Part shown: positions 46,001-57,966 of the stretch, one piece after another | How the letters are laid out: the number at the start of each line of letters is the position of its first letter | Numbering within the stretch: the stretch's first letter is position 1 | NCBI GenBank assembly: GCA_037783415.1 | Contig: JAZGTN010000009.1 | Location: 15,190,001-15,254,000 of the forward strand | DNA from: Leptasterias polaris | Lineage: Eukaryota; Echinodermata; Asteroidea; Forcipulatida; Asteriidae | Length of the DNA stretch: 64,000 bases | Direction of reading: 5' to 3' | Made by a program: the position numbers and the translations under genes | Notes under the pieces: generated by a model | What the model saw: the letters and a program-made list of their open reading frames with translations, nothing else | What the model was told of the DNA's origin: nothing | Database searches by the model: none

Positions 46001-48230
46001 ATGAAAGCTTGGAAGAAAATATCCGTTTTAACGGTAACTGTTTGGATGTACATTGTCATTGGCGGGGCTGTATTTGTTTACTTGGAACAAGGAGAGTCAC
46101 AGGCGGCACAAGCAACATTTATCGACGTTGTACAGAAATTTGTGGCGAACAACAGTGAGTGTGGCTTAGATATCATTACGACTAGGCGACTGGTCCAAGA
46201 AATGGAGATTGCCTCTTTAAACAGAGCAGCGTCTGCTGTTTACGTTAACCCTGCAGGAGTTGTGAAAGAGGTTTGGTCCTTGCAAAACGCTGTCGTGCTC
46301 TGTTTTACAATAGTTACCACAATGGGTAAGTTAGATTTCGTTTAAGTCGCAATTTTCAGCTAAAGGTTTATAAATGTGTTCGTGATTTGATTTCCCTTTG
46401 CCTTTACTAGAGGAAATCTGCAGTCTAAGAATATGATTATTCTTCATTAACTACCGGTGGGACGAGTGGCTGAGTTAATTCGAATCCCTGTCCTGCTGCT
46501 CACGATGCTTGTATTTTTGAACAAAATGTATGTGTACTAAGATATAGGTACTGCTCGTAAAAGAACCCAGAACAGGTAAGCGATTTACCTCGGTATTACT
46601 GGTTCGTTACAGGCACACTTGCCCACAGGTTTCCTAAAACTTGTTGAGTCACACTGCTTTTGTTAGTCCTCAAGACATTATTAATTTCATCACTAAAAAT
46701 GAATTATAACTGAGCAAGAGAGAGCATTATATTTTCTGTCAGTATTTCTCTCTATTTTGTAGGGAGCATGGCTCTGGCCATGCTCTAAATACCATTTATA
46801 AGGGAGGAATAGTGTCAGAGCTCTTTGTGAGTATTGTTTTTGTATTGATTAATCATTTGATTATTTAAATATTGTAATTTTTAGGGCTAGTTTAATCGGT
46901 ATATTGTAAACTTGTGTGTGTATGTAGCCAGCCTGGTGTGAACTTTTGCCCTTAGTGACTGTGGTATTATTTACTGTTTGTTTTGTATTGCTGTAGGCTC
47001 TACTGTACCATAGGAGGATTAAAATCAGTACAGGATATTCTTTTATATTTTCGTCAACATCGTATGGATTTTGTTGCATGTATTGTATGTGGGTGAATGC
47101 TCGTCCTTATTCAATAAAGGGCCGGTGTCACGTCCTCGACGTTCCGGCGTACTGAGCGTTCCAGGTGACGTACGCATGCGCGGTCGTACGGTTCGTTCCA
47201 GCCGTGTTGGTGACGTGGTCTCCTTCTCGTGCTCTTAAATTGTCAGACAATACCGCGTCGTAACAATATTACTTAGATTGGGCACGTACAGCCCCCTTTT
47301 CCCCCTCTGTCGGCCTTCCACATACCTCCCGCTGGTAATACACCTAGAGTTACGAAACGACTTGACATGCTTGTGCGTTCATCACTACTGGTAGTAGTAC
47401 TACAGCTCATGAACGACGCCATGACAGCTAGAGACTAGAGGAACACTCAGTGCGACTTAAAATTTACTACTTTCGCTAGCTGCGCGCAGGCATGACATGA
47501 CGTAATGTATTATATTTAGTCATCTGGAACGTTTAGTACGCCGGAATGCTCAGTGCGCGACACCGGCCTCCTTCCCGTGTCTCTACATAACAAATGCTAC
47601 TACCAGTACTATACTATCGGAAACAAATTGTAAAGCCAATCTATAAACCACGCAGAAACAAAGTGAATATATCTTTATTGTTTTGTATACAGGATTCGGA
47701 TGGATCACCCCACAGACAACGGCAGGTCAAATGTTTTGCATCTTCTACGCCATAATTGGAATTCTTCTGGAGGGATACATGCTATCTGTTATTGGCAGTA
47801 CATTCCACGTCTTCTGGTTGAAATGTTCCAATCTTTTTGCAAAGGTTGTTGCGTCTATCAAATCGGAACGATGGCGAAGTTTCTTCAGTGCAGTTGCAAT
47901 CCTAGTCAGCATGTGGGCCATCCTTATAGTTATTCCCGCAGTAATTTTTACTCAAACAGAGAACTGGTCCTAGGCTTTGGTGATGTTGCCCCTACGCATG
48001 CTGCTCTTCCACCAATGAATCGTAGCGTTTTTAATGAATGGGCGTACAGGCTAGGTGTCATGCTTTACATGTTCCTTAGTTTAGCGATAATTTTCATCGT
48101 CTTTGTTGGTGTCTGGCGCTCTCAGCGGAAAAATGTGAAGAGGGCCGTGAACAGCACTCGACTTCTGCTGAAGAGACGGGGGATGGGAAAAAACAGCATC
48201 AGTCAGAACGTTGAAGAGGACGTCGAATAG
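46001..48230 (+). CDS. two-pore-domain potassium (K2P) channel with deleted second pore helix
   Basis: Exon 1 is 46001-46325 (donor ATGG-GTAAGT) and exon 2 is 47693-48230 (acceptor TATACAG). The intron splits the first selectivity filter, as in many K2P genes. Order: short N-terminus; TM1 (residues about 7-29); extracellular cap with NNS glycosylation site and a Cys; pore helix 1 and filter TTMGFG; TM2 (GQMFCIFYAIIGILLEG); TM3 (AVAILVSMWAILIVIPAVIF). After ENWS a TAG follows at 47971. The sequence resumes in another frame with the second filter LGFGDVAP, TM4 (LGVMLYMFLSLAIIFIVFVGV) and a basic tail. About 45 bp encoding pore helix 2 are missing. The first filter is GFG where GYG is usual. This is either an inactivated gene or an assembly deletion. 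The upstream ATG at 45875 adds an unlikely 42 residues. Confidence 0.88.
46445..46645 (+). mobile_element. tRNA-derived SINE in K2P intron
   Basis: Starts with an A-box-like GGGACGAGTGGCTGAG (Ser/Leu-tRNA type) and a CGAATCCCTG B-box remnant. The tail region has AAAAGAACCCAGAACA and ACTGGTTCGTTACAGGCACA. Typical SINE layout, with the middle of the tRNA head deleted. Confidence 0.6.
47118..47572. mobile_element. TIR element with GGCCGGTGTC ends
   Basis: GGCCGGTGTCACGTCC and TTCCGGCGTACTGAGCGTTC at the left are mirrored by GTTTAGTACGCCGGAA and GCGCGACACCGGCC at the right. The TIRs are about 48 bp and the element about 455 bp, with no coding capacity. No target duplication could be fixed. Confidence 0.8.
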
Positions 48231-48654
48231 AAAGGACCATTGTGGAACAAGCGATGTGGAAAACAACATAATCGAACAAGGGAGACGTATTAAATACATT
48301 AGCTGCACTGATTTTAGGGGATTTTTTTTTGGCTCTAACTTTTGTTGTGTTCTTCTTTTTTTATGAAAACAACTTTATTAGACCCCAGTGCCTAAATCCT
48401 TTTTAACATGCACGGAAAGTCACTGTTTTAATTTTGAAGGGTCAAAACTGTTTGATTTGTTTAACTGGTACTAATTTGTATAATAATTCAACTTTGTGTG
48501 AATAGCCATTGACAAAATTATGCTTACTGTTATTTGACGACTCTTTTTGGTCTGTTTACTTTGATAACTTTGCGTGTTCATGTGCTTAACTCTGTAAAAT
48601 TTAAACATAGATATTGACTTTAAAACAGTCGAGATTTAAAAAAAAACGGTAATA
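48231..48654. other. K2P 3' flank
   Basis: AT-rich sequence after the K2P stop. No clear AATAAA was placed; nothing else was recognised. Confidence 0.4.
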
Positions 48655-51226
48655 TTAGACCAACTTCAGTCTGCGCCAGATCTAACACAGGAAACTATTC
48701 GTGCTCTCAATGAACAGAAAAATAATTTAAACATCTTACTTAAAAATGAGGCCAAGGGCGCTCTCGTCAGGTTGCGTTTTAAACACATTACTGAAGTTGA
48801 CACCAGCTCGTCATATTTCTTTCAGCTGGAAAAATCCCACTCACAGTCCAAAATTATAACAAATGTGCAGTTGCCGTCCGGCAGAGTCACTGACGATCCT
48901 GATGAGATTAAATCTCATGTGCGGAGTTTCTACCGTACACTGTACACCAAAGTACCGACTGACGAGAGCGCCCGCGACACTCTTCTTTCGGACTTGCCAT
49001 CACTTGATTTTGTAGACTCGGAAGATCTCGATAGCCAGTTACTCCCTGAGGAACTTAACCTAGCAGCCAAGCAACTTAGCAATAACAAAGCGCCCGGTCT
49101 TGACGGTCTTTCTTGCGAGTTTTACCAATGTTTCTGGCCTCTCCTGAAAAATTACTTACTGTCCGTTTTAAACCATGCCGTTGATTGTGGCAGCCTGCTC
49201 CGCTCCTTTCAAAAAGGAGTCATCTCCCTCATTCCAAAAAAAGGAGATCTTTCCGACGTCGCAAACTGGCGCCCTGTCTCACTCCTCAACACCGACTATA
49301 AGATGTTTGCTAAGTTGCTGGCCAATAGGCTAAAGGATCACATGCATTCGGTAATCCATCATGATCAATCGTATTGTGTTCCAGATCGTTCAATTTACGA
49401 CAATATCCTTCTTATTAAAGATATCATTAATTGTTCTAATTTAAATGACACTCCCCTCGCCGTGCTCAACCTTGATCAAAGGAAAGCTTTTGACAATATT
49501 GACCACGAATATCTTTTACCATGAGAGCCACGGGTTTTGGTGACCGGTTCATTTCTTACATACAACTTCTGTACAAAAACCCCGAAAGCCTTCTCAAGGT
49601 GGGTTGGTCACTCACCACCCCTTTCTCAGCAGAGAAAGGTATTCGTCAGGGCTGCCCGCTTTCTGGGCTGCTGTACTCAATTGCAATTGAGCCTTTACTC
49701 AATACACTTAGAAACCGTTTGGGAACCAATGGGTTCCCTCTCCCTGGTACCGATTAACATTGCCAGGTCTCGGCCTACGCAGACGACGTTACAATTTTTG
49801 TCACCACCAATTCTGGCTTTAGTATTGTAGACGATGTGTACAAACTGTTCAATAAATCCTCTGCTGCCTGCCTAAATAACCAAAAATCTCAGGGCCTGTG
49901 GGTCGGGTCATGGACCGGCAGAACTGATGAGCCCCTCAACTTCCACTGGAATAACGAGGGGCTTCCCTTTCTAGGAGTTCACTTAGGAAATACAAATTGC
50001 TACATGAAACAAAACTGGATCGCTTGCAAAAACAAACTCGGTAACACTCTTTCACGCTGGAAAGGTATTGCGAATTTCCTCTCATACAAAGGCAAAGTTC
50101 TCATCACAAATCAACTTGCTGCTTCCAAAACTTTTCACTGTTTAGCCGTTCTCTCTCCCCCTGACAAAGTCCTAAGTGAACTCCAGGACATGCTCGTCGA
50201 TTTTGTCTGGTCCACTAAGAGACACCTCCTTAAGAAAAACATTCTTTATCGTAAACCAGAAAGGGGAGGTCTAGGTCTAGCTTGCCTCCAAGCACGCGTG
50301 CTCACCTTCAGACTCTCTCTCATCCAACGTTATCTCAATCTATGTACGCATCCTGCGCACACAATGATAAGTCACAATCTTCACAGATACATGAATCTCA
50401 ATCTTGACTTCCAACTCTTCCTGCTCTACTCACTCCTCCATCGGATTTTTCCAGATCTTCAACTCGACTTTGACCTCTATTGGACGCTCATCCCGTGCGC
50501 TAGGGGTCGCTGCAGGGAGGCAGTTCGTCTGTCAAACTTCCTCATCGTCAGCTTCAAACATGTCATTTACTGGCTCTACAGAACCTCTCGTTTTTCCGAC
50601 CCTTACGTCATTTGGCGCAGTCGCCTACAACACAAAATCCTAATTGATTACAACTACTTCACCCTTTGCAATAATATTCCTAGTTTCAACACCAAATGGT
50701 CCTTCAATGATGCCATCTTCACCATCATCAACGACAAGATAACATGGTTGATCTAGTCTCCTCACACGACGTCTCTCCTATCCACCTCTAAATTATTTTT
50801 TATGTGTATATATTCGTAAATAACCTTCCTTTATTAGTTCAACAATTTGTTCACTCCTATCCAAATGGTGTTGTATCTTTCGTGGGGGGAGGCGTGATTC
50901 GCGTTCTTTCCTTCCTTTTGATCGGGCTTTTTGGTGTCGAAGGAGTCTTGCATTCCGCGGTCGCTGCTCCTTCTGAGTGAAAGGTTTCTACCACTTCCAA
51001 AGGATGTCTGGCTCCTTCGACACCTTTCCTGATTGGGGAGGGTGGGCGTGGGTTTTGCATCCTCGCTAGAGGGATACCCTCAGTAATAATTTCCCTGCCA
51101 CGTCTTATAATGTCTTAATTGCTTTCTTTGCCTATTGTTCTAACGGAATTTATCAGTAATTTTGTAAACAATAACAAGTGAAACCCTTTGTTTGGAATAA
51201 AGTTTTCATTGAAAAGTCAAAAAAAA
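48655..51226 (+). pseudogene. 5'-truncated LINE of the Tx1/L1-like group
   Basis: Homology starts in the linker just before the reverse transcriptase; the endonuclease is absent. RT motifs in order: NNKAPGLDGLSCEFY, LIPKKGD and NWRPVSLLNTDYK, then LDQRKAFDNIDHEYL. A frameshift follows at about 49515, then GIRQGCPLSGLLY, an in-frame TAA at 49755, and the catalytic AYADDV box (49773-49790). The C-terminal part has FLGVHLG, SYKGKVLITNQL and DFVWSTKRH, with stop near 50756. The LINGEAGE of motifs (GLDG, SLLNTDYK, YADD, GVHLG) fits Tx1/L1 LINEs. The 3' UTR ends with AATAAAG (51197) and a short A-run (51219-51226). Dead copy. Confidence 0.85.
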
Positions 51227-51400
51227 GTTCTTCTTCTTCTTCTTCTTCTTCTTCAATGTGTTTGACTCCTTCGACACCTTGCCTTGTTGGAGGGGGTTGG
51301 GTGGGCGTGGGTTGTGTCAACTCTGGCGAGGGATACCCCCGTTTTGTTCAACCCTGTTATGTCTTTTGTCTTCTTGCAAAATACGACAATTTATAAAGCA
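51227..51400 (+). mobile_element. (TTC)n tract and a second LINE 3'-UTR fragment
   Basis: A (TTC)9 tract at 51229-51254 is followed by GACTCCTTCGACACC, GGTGGGCGTGGGTT and GGCGAGGGATACCC. These repeat the LINE 3' UTR at 51009-51080. It is probably an independent, heavily truncated insertion of the same family next to the first. Confidence 0.7.
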
Positions 51401-52159
51401 TGGGATTGCACGTTTTTACCAATTTGCATAATCTATTAAATATGAATTTTAATGTAAACATTTTACATTATTGAGCAGATTAAAACTTAAAAGCTCCTCT
51501 TTTCAAATAAAAAACCTCTAGGGTGACAAATTGTTCCTTTGGACATGACAAGCAACAATTAAAATGAACATGTAAGTTTCGGGTTAAAATTTCAGGGTTT
51601 TGGTAAGAAAAAATATTTTAAAAACGGGGCTAAGAATTCCTCAGACTCTACTCGACTGTTGAATTATTAAATACAAGAAAGTATTAAACAAGATTTTCGA
51701 ATAGTTATGGGTTTTGTGTGATCATACATTTCTTTGTTTCATGTTTTTTTTAACACCTGTCATTTCAAATCGTCAATTCAAAACACGATGGGTTTTTGTG
51801 GGGTTTTTTAAGACGTATGGCTCTGAAAAGAGCCGGTTGTTTTTGCACACGATGAACTTTTCTGTCTCTATCGTGTGGTAGGGCAACCTACCTAGAGTTC
51901 AGCTGCTTGTATTTTAGACAAGAAATTAATATTAATCCAAGATGTATCACTTGAAACATGGTCCATTGTGTACTTTGTTGTCGTCTTCCGCTGTCACCAG
52001 CAAGTTAAATTAGAATCTAAATTCAGGAGTTCTCAAAAGTCCGAGTCATACGACGAAACCAGACTTGTATAATAATTAAAGCTCTCCTCTCTTTACGTTT
52101 CAAAGATCCTAAAAAGCTTTAGCATGATTGTGGTCTTTTTGGAGGCATCTTCAGTCAAC
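51401..52159. other. unrecognised non-coding stretch
   Basis: No feature recognised apart from a GGCTCTGAAAAGAGCC hairpin near 51820-51835. Confidence 0.4.
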
Positions 52160-52163
52160 TTAA

Positions 52164-52951
52164 AGGGACACACCGGCTTCGTTGGCTATTTTGGCTACAA
52201 AATAGACTAAAACATGACTCCAAAGGTCTTCCAGGAATGCAGAAGAACGGTTCCTAAAAGAAACCATCAATTTTGGTCCTTTTTGAGCCTTTTTCAAAAA
52301 ACGAAGGTCACATGGGTTATCCGAACCACTTTTTTGGTTCGGATAACCCTCGTGATCTTCGGAGTTAGTTTTACTTCCAGCCGTATACAAATTAATTACT
52401 GCACCGAATTCAACTCTGTTTTTTAACAAGAATTCATGTGTATTTGACACAAAAACATACGTATTCAAATTATGGATACAAGTTGTAATTAATACAAAAA
52501 AGTCGAACGTAAGATTTTATTTCAGAGAGTCCGAGCAACGGAAGCGTGTCTTACAGTGCACAGCGTGGGGACAAGGTACACGTAACAGAGGGGCAGTCGT
52601 GTCGCTTGCGAGCAGAGTATCTCGGCAGTGCTAGCACGACGGAAACCCACTATAACCAAGAGATAGCTGTACCTGGAAGCTCATGAACATGTGGGATGGG
52701 TAGGGAGCCAGACCACCAACTACGTTGTTGTTATTGCGAGTTTGCTAGTCGGTACACCTTGCTGATCGAATCCGTTGTTTCAAAATCGCAACTTTTCAAT
52801 GCTCTGTGTACGTTCCTTGACCCGATTTGTACCGAATTTCTTGGTAATTAAATAAGACTTATGTCAATACATAGGAATACCACTTTTATATTGACGGTAC
52901 AATTAGTTTAAACAAAATTTGTGACAAACAGTTCCCCAAAACAAGCCTCCC

Positions 52952-52982
<31 letters not shown>

Positions 52983-53917
52983 GGAGCCCCTGAAGGGACA
53001 AGTGAAAAAGAAATTAATAATTAAAAGGTGGAAAAACAACCTCACTCGAAATTTCTATTGCATCCCTCGACACACAAAATTCCAACAAAATCATTTCGTT
53101 TCCTCAAAATATTATTTAATAGAAAATAGGTTCTCGTTCCCTTGAACACGGTTTCTTTCCCCCGAACTACGATTAAGTTCCCCAGAAATACGCTTTCGTT
53201 CCCTAAAAAAACGCATTCGTTTCCTCGAAATATGATTTTGTTCGCAAGAAATATACTTTCGTTCGCTCGAAATATGCTTTCCTTCCATAAAATACGCTTT
53301 CTTTCCCTCGAAAGGAGATTTCGTTCCCTAAAAAAAAGCTTTCGATTTCTCTTGTACGACTTTGAATTTTTTGCCCGAAATATACTTTCGTTCACCTGAA
53401 ATATGCTATCGCTCCCTAAAAATACGCTTTCGTTCTCTCGTAATGAGATTTTGTTCCCCAGATTTCCTCTTTCGTTCCCTCAAGATAGCTTTTGTTCCCT
53501 TAAGATAGCTTTCGTTCCCCTGAAGTCCAATCACACCAATTTGTTACATTCCTTTGTGAGGGGCGACTTTGAGAGGGGACGAGTTTGTATGTGAGGGGGC
53601 GACTTTGTAGTTGGGGGACTTTGTAATTTGCGATTTTGCTGGGGGCTGATGGATAACGTGGACTGGATCCTCATGCCTTGTCGTAGTAAAACACTTACAT
53701 AAACAGAGCACCAGTCTACTTGCAACATTGCACAGCATTTGACACTTGCAACGGCTGGTAAAGCGTATACGGTGACCTTTGACCGCTTTTGTTTTTTCGG
53801 TCATTTCTCGTTATTTACGTGATATTTTTGAATAAAAAAAATTTAAAAACCATCTAGAAATAATTGTCTTTGATTCTACATGACTAAATTACGTAAACAG
53901 GTAACCGGTGTGTCCCT
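52164..53917. mobile_element. TTAA-flanked TIR element sharing its core with the MULE-like element
   Basis: Flanked by TTAA (52160-52163 and 53918-53921), with 13-bp TIRs AGGGACACACCGG / CCGGTGTGTCCCT. Near the left end is a perfect hairpin: GGGTTATCCGAACCA, a T-rich loop, then TGGTTCGGATAACCC. From 52430 to 53655 the sequence matches 10717-12150 in order: TATTCAAATTATGG block, AGAGATAGCTGTACCTGG, the 21-bp minisatellite, GTCCAATCACAC and the GGGGCGACTTTG repeats. It lacks the 175-bp MITE present in the other copy. No transposase. Confidence 0.8.
53045..53530. repeat. 21-bp minisatellite, second copy
   Basis: Same unit as at 11130-12010 (TTTCGTTCCCTNGAAATACG). The minus-strand 117-codon open frame is the periodic read-through of this array. 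A poly-A run of about 27 lies just upstream at 52953-52979. Confidence 0.85.
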
Positions 53918-53921
53918 TTAA

Positions 53922-54689
53922 TCACGAAAGAAAGTATGAAATCTGTGACCTATCTTAAAAGTTATAGTAATTCAAAACTATACAGGAGATAAACCATCCC
54001 TGACGATCTTTTGACGAAAACAGGTCAACTCGTACCCAGGTCAACTCGTACCCATGGCATGTGTGTGTGCAGAACAACGTGGCACACACAATGCTAGCTC
54101 TACGTGCGTGTTCCGAGAAAGCCATGAAGCGAGACCACAGCGCATGCGCGAGATCAATCTTGGGCGTCTCGACCAATCATTGCGCTCTGTTTGAAACATG
54201 TGACAGGATATGTCCACGTCCTTAGTAACAAGCACAGTTTGTTTATGGGGCAAAAATGACCTGCATAGCATTTGCATGTGACCCTTTACCTTTCTTATGT
54301 CTAAATATAGAAAGAATTAGTCGTAAGCTACAAGATAATACTAAATTTGTAAAAAGGGGGTTCCTGGAAGAGCATTGCCAGAGGTGAAAATATCGGCATT
54401 TTTGTAACATCGAACGGAATCGATCGTACCAAACCACGTAAAAACTTATTACAAAACACAGGGTTTTTTATCTTTATTGATCACAATCAACCTCTCTGAT
54501 TTAAAATTATGAAAGAGTAGACATCCAGGATGGAAAAAAAGGAGTTAAAAGAAATTTGGATTTTTGAAGAAGAAAAAAATCCCCTTCCAACATGGAAGAG
54601 CCCATTACGTAAAATGGCATAGCGCGACTTACGGGCCCTTTTTGCTGAGCGGTGATAGCGAAACGGCTCCCTTGCAACTATCTTGCTTG
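53922..54689. other. unrecognised non-coding stretch
   Basis: AGGTCAACTCGTACCCA is duplicated in tandem near 54022-54054. No coding signal. Confidence 0.4.
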
Positions 54690-55295
54690 ACTGCTGCTCC
54701 AAACGAGAATACTGCTCTCACGACTACGGTCCCTTTTAACGACTTAGCAGTATGTACGTGTGTGTATAGTACATAACCACGGTTAGTGTGGCGGCCAATG
54801 AGACTGTCTGGATTTGTAAATAGATTTCTCAATGCCTTAAACTTAGCATCAACATGTATTATCTATCTGTTTAAAATGTTTCCCCTGCCTCATAAACATG
54901 ATTAAATAAAAAGCTACAATAAATATCTGCTCAGTCCGTCTACAGATATGTTTATGATTGTACGGATAATAACTGTCTCGTTCTCTGAGTTTACATAACA
55001 GCTTTCAGTCACAAAAGCGGTAAATTCTTTTTAAGTAATGCAAAACCCTGCTCAATGGGTCTCGCACCTTTCGATCACTAATGTGGGTTAACGTGGATGA
55101 TGATCGACTCCATTTCTCCATGAATGACTCTATATCCTTTGTACAAAATTATTCACGTGGGCAAATGGTTGAAATATAGACAGATTTTACAAAATTTACC
55201 AATCAGATGCTTCCGTACAACTTCGGCTGAAGAGCCCATAACCGTGCACAAACCTCTATTGGGTTGTCCAAGTCGTTAAAGGGACCGTAGTCGGG
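54690..55295. mobile_element. fragmentary relative of the MULE-like element
   Basis: CGACTACGGTCCCTTTTAACGACTTAG (54722-54748, given in two parts: CGACTACGGTCCC, TTTTAACGACTTAG) is mirrored by AAGTCGTTAAAGGGACC and GTAGTCG at 55268-55294. The segment 55200-55290 also matches the reverse complement of 10500-10605 (CGTACAANTTCGGCTGAAG, CCGTGCACAAACC). It is a small derivative with related ends; a target duplication was not recognised. Confidence 0.55.
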
Positions 55296-56392
55296 CTTAC
55301 AAATAGTAAACTGCAAACACCAGGGTGTTAAAACTGACACAATGGGTGTTGTTACATGAATACCGAAGAGATAATTAAAATTGACAAATTATTATGTTAA
55401 AAAAGCACCAATGTAATTTTTGTTTGATTGTTTGTTTATTTGTTTGTTTGTTTGTTTGTTTGTTGGGTTGTCGGGTTGTTTGTTTGTTGGTTTTTTGTTT
55501 AGTTTTGGGGGTGTTTTTTCGTGGGTTTTTTGTTTGGGGGGAGGTGTTCCAGAAAAAAAAATATAATTTACAACCCATGGTGTGGTAAATTGTAATAACT
55601 CTTCGGTATCTAGGCCTATATGTGACAAAACCGATGGTGTTAATTTTAACACAACAGTTTTTGCAGTGTAAGACTAAATAATTTTTTGAGCTCTTGCATT
55701 GTTTACTGCATTTCAATTTCATTCAAAATGTTTCGCTAATGTTGTTATTTCTCAACAGTTTCACGGGTAACAGCGACAGCGTAACTCCTGTCACAACTAG
55801 ATTCAGATCCTTGATACACACCAAAAATAATGTGTATGCACCAACCTTGCGTATATGAGAAAATGTCTGCATGCGTCTTGAACTCATTGGATGCTGCGAC
55901 AAAAAGGAAAGCTTTTAAGAAAAGTGTGCGTATCTTCAACTAAGAAAGCCTACGCCAAATAAAAAACAACGGTGGTTTTATTTCTATTTTGCAGTTTATT
56001 TCTGTAAAACAATTCTTATCAAAGCATGCTTATTGGAAATAAACAATTTCGTGGTAGATTTTTTTTTGGGGGGGGGGGTTCTAAACTAGGACAGTTGATT
56101 TTATATCTTGTAGATCATAAAGCTTGACAATATAACATTATTGATGTCAACTGAACTGATTCCTGTGTGCGGTAAATTCATACTGCTTTTTCTCTTTCTT
56201 ACCTTGTTTTTGTCTGTTTGAATTATTATTATTTTATGCTTTGTTTATTTGTTTTACATTGGTTCTTTTTGGTGCATTTGGTAAATAATTTGTATTTTTA
56301 TTTCATCATGTATTTTCTATACAAAGGTTTGTGAAGTCACTTGGTTATATAAATTGAATTGCAAGTAATTATTGAAAACTAGTCTTATGCAA
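55296..56392. other. low-complexity and unrecognised stretch
   Basis: (GTTT)n at about 55424-55500 with a G/T-rich continuation, and a T/G run at 56058-56080. The minus-strand frame 55939-55745 begins after a CGCAG acceptor-like site, but its product shows no disintegrin or Met-turn motif. Confidence 0.4.
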
Positions 56393-56747
56393 TAAAGGGA
56401 AGGTATACGTTTGGTAATCACTCCTGAAATGCATGGCAATAAAAACTTATTGGTTTGAAGCCTACAGCAGCTTTCGTTAGTATAAAGCATGTGAAGAACC
56501 ATTTCTCTTCGAAGTAATTGTATAAAGATAGCAGTTGTTATATTCCCCACAATTTGAATCTGAGAAACGTTTCGGTCAGAAATGCTTCTCAGATTGTGTT
56601 TTCTTAGTAAGGATTATTCTTCCTGCTTGGACATATCCCCTCCGGATTTTCGGTGATATCTCAAAAACCTTTCGAAATGAACTTTCCACAGGTTAGTTTT
56701 ATTGTATACAGTTCCAAAAACCAAACGCATGCTTTGACTTTAAAGGT
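56393..56747. mobile_element. MITE family 2, second large copy
   Basis: GGTATACGTTTGGTAATCACTC at the left (two blocks, GGTATACGTTTGG and TAATCACTC), CTACAGCAGCTTTCG, TTCGAAGTAATTGTA, the GAATCTGAGAAACG/TGCTTCTCAGATTG hairpin, and CACAGGTTAGTTTTA. The right terminus is eroded. Confidence 0.7.
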
Positions 56748-57697
56748 TATTATTAGTTGTTATCAGTCAACTATCCATTGAATAATAAACTTAATCGTAT
56801 TATATTGGGTTTTCTTGAATAAAGGGTTCAAAGAACCTGTACAAGGAAAGTTCTCCTCGTAGCTGTTGGTTTGTCCTTCCTGTCATTGCTTCCTAAGCAT
56901 CATCGTAGCAAGTCTTCTTACTGTACATAAAATTGACAAAGGGATAAGGTTTTTTAATGCATGCCATTGTTTGATTACAAAGTCAATATAAAATGGCACG
57001 AACATGTTTTCTTATCTGCTTTTATATCAAAATATAAAACTACTTACCAGGAATAGGCCTACTATATAGGCATAGAATCAGTCAATGTTTAACGTTGAAT
57101 GAACATTGGTTCAATAGTTGGACGGCAAAACAATAATGAACAACAAAATATTGTTTATATTGTAGTTTCCTTCCATTAGAATTTAACCTTATTAGGTAGG
57201 AGGAAGAAAGCTAAGCGATGATATTAATGTAGTCATATAGCACATTAATTGTCTTACCCAATAAAAGCACAATAGTAGTCTCTGCTGCATGGCGACCAGC
57301 CCCAGTACACTTTTTTTTTATTGGCCACTGGATGCATTATGTATTTATCGGGACCGCATTCAACTGGTATGTCGTGCTTCATCGACAGGCTGCGTAAATA
57401 GATATGTAAATATTATATTATAGCGCCCTCACAAGTACAACACAAGACTCTTCAAACCCCGGGTCACAATCAATATGGAATCTCGTTCCCCAAGGGGCCT
57501 ATGATAGGACCCGTTTCGGGGTCAGTATGACCCTGAATCTGGGTCAAAATGGGTCAAACTAACAAAGAAACCGAGTTTAACCCCATTCTTAAACCAGACC
57601 TAGAATTAGGTTAGGCCCTGCGACACGGAATCCATGTTAATTCCGTCCCGGTAGATTTGAGAGGAACCTATTATCCGCGGCAGTGTAGTTAATAACG
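56748..57697. other. unrecognised stretch
   Basis: A GGGTCA-rich patch at 57460-57560 has several direct and inverted GGGTC copies. Nothing coding. Confidence 0.4.
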
Positions 57698-57778
57698 AGA
57701 AGTCCCCTCGATCCACATAGCGAAAGTAGTAGTCCCGGCCGATTTCCTACCTCCCGCCCAGGTAGTAGTTAATAAGCA
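57698..57778 (-). repeat. inverted repeat arm, partner of 60262-60342
   Basis: The reverse complement reads TTAACTACTACCTGGGCGG, AAATCGGCCGGGACT and GTGGATCGA, matching 60270-60342 with few differences. Exons 5 and 6 of the metalloprotease lie between the two arms. Confidence 0.75.
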
Positions 57779-57966
57779 GCAAAGCAAATAAATCATAGAC
57801 GGCTCTGAAACAATTTCAAATTCCAAAGTCACCTTGAAAGTTGAGTCTCTTTGACAGGAAAGCACCATGATTAGAATGCCAATTTTTAAAAAGTATGACA
57901 CAAAACGTGACAGGATATGTCCACATCTCTTTGCTTATCTTTTGTTAATTTTTACATGTGACGTAC

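Larger units (their letters stand above)
46326..47692 (+). other. K2P intron containing a SINE and a TIR element
   Basis: Besides the two mobile elements listed separately, the intron holds an open frame on the minus strand (46861-47079) without any coding character. Confidence 0.6.

Noticed and set aside
53042..53399. Open frames of 85-117 codons in the 21-bp minisatellite (also 11232-11640)
   Set aside because: Periodic translation of a stop-poor 21-bp repeat, not a protein.
55745..55939. Candidate next exon of the metalloprotease
   Set aside because: The phase does not follow the split AA codon and the peptide has no third zinc histidine or Met-turn.
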